Position numbers and translations under genes: made by a program. Of a stretch of 64,000 nt of DNA, positions 59,093-64,000 are shown in pieces. The notes below the pieces were generated by a model. That model searched no databases, was not told where the DNA came from, and was given only the letters and a program-made list of their open reading frames with translations. The number at the start of each line of letters is the position of its first letter. Position 1 is the stretch's first letter. Origin of the DNA: Metaruminococcus_A sp050943475 (GTDB taxonomy: Bacteria; Bacillota; Clostridia; Oscillospirales; Ruminococcaceae); contig JBMNPF010000004.1 in assembly GCA_050943475.1 (NCBI GenBank), positions 62,001 to 126,000 of the forward strand. Reading direction: 5' to 3'.

Positions 59093-61066
59093 TTATTCGT
59101 TCGTTTCGCCGTCTGCTTCGTTCGTTTCGTGCTCTTCCGAACCCATTTCCGGCTCGCCAACCACTTTCGGGGTGGATTCCTCCTCCGCCTCTTCGTGTTT
59201 CGGATGAAGCACTGCCTCTACTTCAGCAGGCTCCGCTTTCAGCGCGCCGGTCATCAGTTTTTTGAACTCCTCGCCGTCAATCTTTTCATGGACGAGCAGA
59301 TATTCCGCCACCGTGGTGAGCTGATCGCGGTGCGCATTTAAAATTTCCGCACACTGCTCATAAGCACTGTCAATAATATCGCGAATTTCTGCGTCAATTT
59401 CTGCCGCCACGTTTTCGGAGTAGTTCCGGGACTGATTAAAGTCGCGGCCAAGGAAAACCTCGTGATCCGCCTGGCCATACACAATGGTACCGAGCTTCTC
59501 GCTGAAACCATAACGGGTGACCATATCACGCGCAAGCTTGGTGGCGCGCTCAATGTCGTTGGAAGCGCCGGTCGAAATGTCGTCCAGCGTCAGGCTTTCA
59601 GCCACACGGCCGCCCAGCAGGACGATGAGTTCCTCCTGCATCTCCTTTTTGCGCATATAGCTCTTATCCTGCTCCGGCAGGGACATGGTGAAACCGCCCG
59701 CCATACCGCGCGGGATGATGGAAACCTGATGCACCGGGCTTTGGGTTTTGCAGTGATAAGTACACACCGCATGGCCCGCCTCGTGGAAAGCGGTGAGTTT
59801 ACGCTCTGCCGGGGTAATTACTCTGGAGCGTTTCTCCGGCCCGGCCACCACCTTAATGGTCGCCTCTTCAATATCCTTTTCAATGATAGCTTTGCGGTTG
59901 TTGCGCGCCGCGAGCAGTGCCGCCTCATTGAGCAGGTTCTCCAAATCTGCGCCGGTAAAGCCCGCCGTGGATTTTGCAATCACTGAAAGGTCAACGTCGA
60001 AGCCCAACGGCTTGTTACGCGCATGGACCTTCAAAATTGCTTCACGGCCCTTAACGTCCGGATAACCGACCATGATTTCACGGTCGAACCGGCCGGGGCG
60101 CAGCAGCGCCGGGTCGAGAATATCGCGGCGGTTGGTTGCCGCAATGATGATAATACCTTCGTTCGAACCGAAGCCGTCCATTTCAACCAGCAACTGGTTG
60201 AGGGTCTGCTCACGCTCGTCATGCCCGCCGCCGAGTCCGGCGCCGCGATGCCGGCCAACCGCGTCAATTTCATCAATGAAGATGATGGCCGGCGCGTTTT
60301 TCTTGGCCTGTTCAAACAGGTCGCGCACACGGGACGCACCAACGCCGACGAACATCTCAACAAAGTCGGAACCGGAAATGGAGAAGAACGGCACGCCCGC
60401 CTCACCAGCGACCGCCCGCGCAAGCAGGGTTTTACCGGTACCGGGAGGGCCCATCAGCAAAACACCTTTCGGGATGCGCGCGCCGAGCTCGTTGAATTTT
60501 TTGGGGTTCTTGAGGAACTCAACAATTTCAACCAGCTCTGCTTTTTCCTCATCGGCGCCCGCCACATCGGCAAAGGTCGCCTTTTTTCCCTGCGTCAGCC
60601 CATTCTTGGCGTTCATCTTACCAAACTGGTTGATCTTTCCCCCGCCCTGCTGGCGCAGAATGATCACCCAAAAGACCACCATGACGCCGATGAGCAGCAG
60701 CGTCGGCAGGAAGTTCAAGAGCCAGGAGTTATCCTGAATCGGCAAATAGTTAAACTCTATTTTGTCGCTGGGGTTTTCCTTGTTGTACTCGACCACCATC
60801 GGTTCGACCAGTTCAATGAACAACCCCACATTCGGCACTTTGTAGATAAGCTGTTTGTCACGCCCTTCTACTTCTGCCTGCAGCTCACCGCTGCCAAGGT
60901 CAATGACAAACTTCTTCACCTTGTTCTGCTGGAAATAGTCCACAACCTCGGAATAATTAATGGTTTCGCCGGTTGGTTTAATCATGTTCATCATGAACAT
61001 AAAGCCAATCAGCAATGCGCCGAGAACGAGGACATAAATTAATATGCTCTTCCCTTTTTTGTTCAA
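59093..61066 (-). CDS. ftsH: ATP-dependent zinc metalloprotease FtsH
   Basis: 657 aa. Two membrane segments (about 7-27 and 113-135) flank an extracytoplasmic loop. AAA motifs: GPPGTGKTLLARAVAGEAG (about 207-225), Walker B IIFIDEIDAVGR and the SRH NRRDILDPALLRPGRFDR. The zinc site is HEAGH (about 434-438). The C-terminal ~50 residues are strongly acidic (EEAEEESTPK...). It degrades membrane and some cytosolic proteins. The start is TTG, with GGAG 8 bases upstream. It follows hpt by 39 bases in the dnaB-tilS-hpt-ftsH series, as in Bacillus (tilS-hpt-ftsH). Confidence 0.97.
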   Translation of the reverse strand: MNKKGKSILIYVLVLGALLIGFMFMMNMIKPTGETINYSEVVDYFQQNKVKKFVIDLGSGELQAEVEGRDKQLIYKVPNVGLFIELVEPMVVEYNKENPSDKIEFNYLPIQDNSWLLNFLPTLLLIGVMVVFWVIILRQQGGGKINQFGKMNAKNGLTQGKKATFADVAGADEEKAELVEIVEFLKNPKKFNELGARIPKGVLLMGPPGTGKTLLARAVAGEAGVPFFSISGSDFVEMFVGVGASRVRDLFEQAKKNAPAIIFIDEIDAVGRHRGAGLGGGHDEREQTLNQLLVEMDGFGSNEGIIIIAATNRRDILDPALLRPGRFDREIMVGYPDVKGREAILKVHARNKPLGFDVDLSVIAKSTAGFTGADLENLLNEAALLAARNNRKAIIEKDIEEATIKVVAGPEKRSRVITPAERKLTAFHEAGHAVCTYHCKTQSPVHQVSIIPRGMAGGFTMSLPEQDKSYMRKKEMQEELIVLLGGRVAESLTLDDISTGASNDIERATKLARDMVTRYGFSEKLGTIVYGQADHEVFLGRDFNQSRNYSENVAAEIDAEIRDIIDSAYEQCAEILNAHRDQLTTVAEYLLVHEKIDGEEFKKLMTGALKAEPAEVEAVLHPKHEEAEEESTPKVVGEPEMGSEEHETNEADGETNE

Positions 61067-61105
61067 AATCTCAACTCCAATTCATTGGGTGCCGCATACC
61101 GGCTT

Positions 61106-61645
61106 TTATTTGGAATACACTTCCGGTTTCAAAACGCCGACATACGGCAGGTTGCGGTACTTTTCCGCGTAATCAAGCCCGTAGCCAACCACGAATTCAT
61201 CCGGCACCACAAAACCAAAATAGTCCGCAGCAACATCCGCCTGACGGCGTTCCGGCTTGTCAAGCAGGGTGCACAGCCGAATCGAGCTCGGCCCGCGCTG
61301 CCGCAGCATTTCGGTGATGTAGCTCAATGTCATGCCGCTGTCCAGTATATCCTCCACAATCAGCAAATCCTTGCCTTCAAGCTGCTGGTCCAAATCCTTG
61401 ATGATTTTGACTACACCGGAGGTTTTAACGTCTTTTCCATAGCTGGATACCGACATAAAATCAATTTCGCAGGGGATGGTAATGGCGCGCATTAAGTCCG
61501 CCATAAACACGACCGAACCCTTGAGCACGCTTACCATCATAAGATTTTTGCCTGCGTAATCGGCGCTGATTTTGGCGCCGAGTTCTTCCACCTTGGCCTT
61601 CAGCTCCTGTTCGCTGATTAAGACCTTTAAAATATCGTTTGTCAT
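61106..61645 (-). CDS. hpt: Hypoxanthine phosphoribosyltransferase
   Basis: 179 aa. VLKGSVVFMADLMRAI (about 39-54) and LLIVEDILDSGMTLSYI (about 94-110), the PRPP-binding loop, identify it. VVPDEFVVGYGLDYAEKYRNLPYVG is the C-terminal purine region. It salvages hypoxanthine and guanine. Its ATG overlaps the tilS stop (ATGA), the same arrangement as in Bacillus, where TilS and HprT act together on ftsH expression; that regulatory role is not shown here. Confidence 0.97.
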   Translation of the reverse strand: MTNDILKVLISEQELKAKVEELGAKISADYAGKNLMMVSVLKGSVVFMADLMRAITIPCEIDFMSVSSYGKDVKTSGVVKIIKDLDQQLEGKDLLIVEDILDSGMTLSYITEMLRQRGPSSIRLCTLLDKPERRQADVAADYFGFVVPDEFVVGYGLDYAEKYRNLPYVGVLKPEVYSK

Positions 61646-63009
61646 TGTCCGTTTCCTTTCAAACAGTCATTCCGCCGGAGCACAAGGCAACGCGTTGTAC
61701 TGCCGCCGCACTGAACGCGTTTGTCCACGCCAAAGCCTTCAACCCAAACCGGACCCGCCTCGTCGCACAGCACCGCAAGCCTGCTACGCTGTTCCAGCGG
61801 GACACCCGCTTCATTGAACAATTTTTTCAGGGTTTTGGTTACGCTGCGCTGCGGCAGTGAGAGGGCATCTCCCCCTCTCCGCTGACGGAACATCAGTTTG
61901 CCTTTTATTTTATCATAGTCCAAAATTGCAAATGAGAAATTTTTATTAACAATTTCCACCAATTCCGTGTGCGGCACAATAGTTATATTATAGGCGACTC
62001 CGCTCGGTAATGTCAACAATCCTGTCCGAAATGGCAATTCAAAAAAAGGAAACGGCGCCTGGTTCCCGGAAAAACGCAAAACATCTTTTCGCACTTCAGC
62101 CCAAAGGCCGGCGGCCATACTTATTTTCCCGTGTTTGGCCAAAATTATTTGGCAGAGCCCCTCAATTTTTTCACGTTCGGCTGCAACGCCGTTTTCCCGG
62201 CAGGCAAGCATCAGCGCACGGTCGCGGATAGCAGGCGGCTGCACGGCAAGCGCCCGTACATCATAGCCACCGTCTGCGTCCGCGTCGCAAAGAGCCTGCA
62301 CTGCTGTCTGCGTCAGGTACTCCTCATCCGCACGCAGGGTTGCAAGGGTTCGCGCCAGCGACTGCTCAGCGGAGGGATTGAGCGTTTTCAGCTGAGGCAG
62401 GATATACTTCCGTACCCGGTTGCGTGCGTATTCATCCGAAGTATTGGTGCTGTCGGTGACATACTGGAGGCCATTTGCCGCACAGTAGTCCTCTACCTGT
62501 TTCCGCGTGATCTCCAAAAAAGGCCGGATAATCCGCCCGCGCACCAGCGGGATACCGCACAGCCCTTTGAGCCCGGTACCGCGCGCCATGCGGAACAGCA
62601 CCGTCTCTGCATTGTCGGAAAGGGTGTGCGCCGTCGCAATTTTTGCAGCTTCTCCGTATTTCGCCGCAGTCTCCCGGAAAAAGCGGTAACGCAGCGCGCG
62701 GCCGCACTCCTCCTCTCCCAGCCCCTGCTCCCGGGCGAGCGCCCGTACATTGCGGGATAAAACATGACAGGGCACAGAAAGCTCTGCGCACAGCGTTTGC
62801 ACAAAACGCATATCGCGGTCGCTCTCTGCGCCCCTTAACTGATGATTGACATGGCAGACCGCCAGCTTCAAGCCGAGTTCCGGCAGGCCGCTGTTTAAAA
62901 AATGAAGCAGTGCGACCGAATCTGCTCCGCCGGAAACCCCGACGACAACGGTGTCACCCTTACACAGCATTCCATTTTGCTCAATTGTCCGCCGTACCTG
63001 TTCCATCAT
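61642..63009 (-). CDS. tilS: tRNA(Ile)-lysidine synthase
   Basis: 455 aa. The PP-loop SGGADSVAL (about 26-34) is the signature, with HVNHQLRG (about 54-61) and TDSTNTSDEYARNRVRK (about 181-197). The C-terminal ~100 residues form the TilS substrate-binding domain (FRQRRGGDALSLPQRSVTKTLKKLFNEAGVP...). It attaches lysine to C34 of tRNA-Ile(CAU), changing its codon meaning to AUA; an essential step. Its ATG overlaps the dnaB stop. Confidence 0.96.
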   Translation of the reverse strand: MMEQVRRTIEQNGMLCKGDTVVVGVSGGADSVALLHFLNSGLPELGLKLAVCHVNHQLRGAESDRDMRFVQTLCAELSVPCHVLSRNVRALAREQGLGEEECGRALRYRFFRETAAKYGEAAKIATAHTLSDNAETVLFRMARGTGLKGLCGIPLVRGRIIRPFLEITRKQVEDYCAANGLQYVTDSTNTSDEYARNRVRKYILPQLKTLNPSAEQSLARTLATLRADEEYLTQTAVQALCDADADGGYDVRALAVQPPAIRDRALMLACRENGVAAEREKIEGLCQIILAKHGKISMAAGLWAEVRKDVLRFSGNQAPFPFFELPFRTGLLTLPSGVAYNITIVPHTELVEIVNKNFSFAILDYDKIKGKLMFRQRRGGDALSLPQRSVTKTLKKLFNEAGVPLEQRSRLAVLCDEAGPVWVEGFGVDKRVQCGGSTTRCLVLRRNDCLKGNGQ

Positions 63010-64000
63010 TCCCGGTAATTCTCCAACGAGGTAAACAGGGTATGAGCACCGTCCCAGTGCAGCCGCACTGTATCGGTCTCACCATGGCGGTTCTTTGCAA
63101 CAATGCACTCCGCCACGTTCTGTTCCTCAGATTCTTCGTTGTAATAAGCGTCACGATATAAAAACATGACAATGTCCGCATCCTGCTCAATCGAGCCGGA
63201 TTCACGCAGGTCGGACAACATGGGCCGGTGATCGGTCCTGGAGTCCGGCGAACGGGAAAGCTGGCTCAGCGTAATGACCGGAACATTCATTTCCTTCGCC
63301 ATAATTTTCAGGTTTCGGGTGATTTCAGAAACCTCCTGCACACGGTTGCCGTCCCGGCGGCCGGTGCTCATGAGCTGGAGGTAGTCAATGACGACCAGCC
63401 CCAAATCCGGCAGACGGCGCAGCTTGGCCTTCATATCCGCCACCGTCGCACTCGGAATATCATCAAGGTAAATCTCGGTTTGAGAAAGGATTTCTGCCGC
63501 CGAGGCGAGCCGCACCCATTCCTCCGCCGAAAGAGTACCCATACGTAGGTTGTGGCCGGAAATCCGCGCCTCACTGGAGAGCATACGGCTGACCAGCTGC
63601 TCTTTGGACATTTCCAGCGAGAAAATGGCCACCTGCTTCTTCGAGATTTTGGCCACGTTGGAGGCGAGATTGAGCACAAACGCCGTTTTGCCCATTGCAG
63701 GGCGGGCAGCGATTAAAATCAGGTCGGATTTATTCAACCCGGTGGTAATGCGGTCCAGCGCCGAAAAGCCGGTCTTCAGGCCCAGGTACTGGTTGCGGTC
63801 CTCTGAACTCAGCTTTTGGAGCTGATCATAGGTCTGGATGATAACGTCATTGATTTTGGTCAGACCGGTTGCATCGCGCCCCTGCCGGATTTCATAAATA
63901 CGCTGTTCCGCCAGATCCAGCATGTTTTTTGCATTGCCCTGGGATTCATTCACATTGTCAATGATTTCATGCGCCACCTGGATGAGCGAACGCAGGTAAT
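63006..64000 (-). CDS. dnaB: Replicative DNA helicase DnaB (5' end outside window)
   Basis: The frame is open to the edge of the window; 331 codons are visible, the C-terminal RecA-like part. The motif LIAARPAMGKTAFVLNLA is Walker A, MSKEQLVSRM and LVVIDYLQLM (Walker B), LSQLSRSPDSRTDHRPMLSDLRESGSIEQDAD and FLYRDAYY are all DnaB-type. The N-terminal domain lies beyond 64000. It unwinds DNA at the replication fork. It heads the dnaB-tilS-hpt-ftsH series. No intein is visible in the covered region. Confidence 0.97.
   Translation of the reverse strand, partial: YLRSLIQVAHEIIDNVNESQGNAKNMLDLAEQRIYEIRQGRDATGLTKINDVIIQTYDQLQKLSSEDRNQYLGLKTGFSALDRITTGLNKSDLILIAARPAMGKTAFVLNLASNVAKISKKQVAIFSLEMSKEQLVSRMLSSEARISGHNLRMGTLSAEEWVRLASAAEILSQTEIYLDDIPSATVADMKAKLRRLPDLGLVVIDYLQLMSTGRRDGNRVQEVSEITRNLKIMAKEMNVPVITLSQLSRSPDSRTDHRPMLSDLRESGSIEQDADIVMFLYRDAYYNEESEEQNVAECIVAKNRHGETDTVRLHWDGAHTLFTSLENYRE

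Overview
The window looks like chromosomal core DNA from an anaerobic, spore-forming-type member of the Clostridia, most likely the Oscillospirales/Ruminococcaceae sphere. This is an inference from gene content: a monomeric [FeFe] hydrogenase next to Rex, meso-diaminopimelate dehydrogenase, DUF4364, DUF1540, the COG0579-COG0446-DUF1667 redox trio, OadB/OadG sodium-pump subunits, ThyX instead of ThyA, and strong Shine-Dalgarno sites with sigma-A-type promoters. I see no insertion sequence, prophage, CRISPR array, rRNA or tRNA. Most genes are ordinary housekeeping genes in tight operons separated by clear intrinsic terminators.

Layout, left to right. 1-5.3 kb (+): the 3' part of the hydrogenase, rex, an FAD dehydrogenase, ddh and an XRE regulator. 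5.4-9 kb (mostly -): an FAD oxidoreductase, a SLOG protein, a ribbon-helix-helix micro-protein (+) and a PPK2 kinase. 9.3-14.8 kb: DUF4364 (+), the tig-clpP-clpX proteostasis cluster (-), a phosphoesterase (-) and a DUF1540 micro-protein (+). 15-20 kb (-): thrC, and the rplS / lepB / ylqF / rnhB-yraN set in which rnhB and yraN are fused. 20.2-25.4 kb (-): murD, two M42 peptidases, a methionine gamma-lyase family protein and a small membrane protein. 25.5-28.9 kb (-): a polar amino acid ABC transporter plus a radical SAM protein.

29-38.8 kb: a GH127 arabinofuranosidase (-) divergent from an ArsR-like regulator (+), a TetR regulator (-) divergent from an SDR enzyme (+), a histidine phosphatase (-), and the three-gene FAD/Fe-S redox operon (+). 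39-47.2 kb (-): a nine-gene, mostly overlapping operon for thymidylate/folate and the cell envelope (cobQ-like remnant, thyX, tmk, DUF2156, GNAT, DJ-1, 5-formyl-THF cyclo-ligase, mltG, U32 peptidase), preceded by a Cys-rich conserved protein. 47.3-54 kb: pcrA, a small unknown gene, an XRE regulator, oadG-oadB, mscS and a hemolysin III family protein. 54.4-64 kb (-): dnaB-tilS-hpt-ftsH followed by fkbM-galK-galE and galM (Leloir pathway).

I found no clear new multi-gene defence or mobile system. The most unusual items are: a short CobQ-like protein that seems to keep only the two ends of cobyric acid synthase and is translationally coupled to thyX; an RNase HII-YraN fusion; a histone-H1-like lysine-rich tail on trigger factor; perfect operator-like palindromes beside the ArsR-like gene and in the redox operon promoter; and an attenuator-like set of alternative hairpins between the ABC binding-protein and permease genes. 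All functional calls come from reading motifs by eye; no database search was run.
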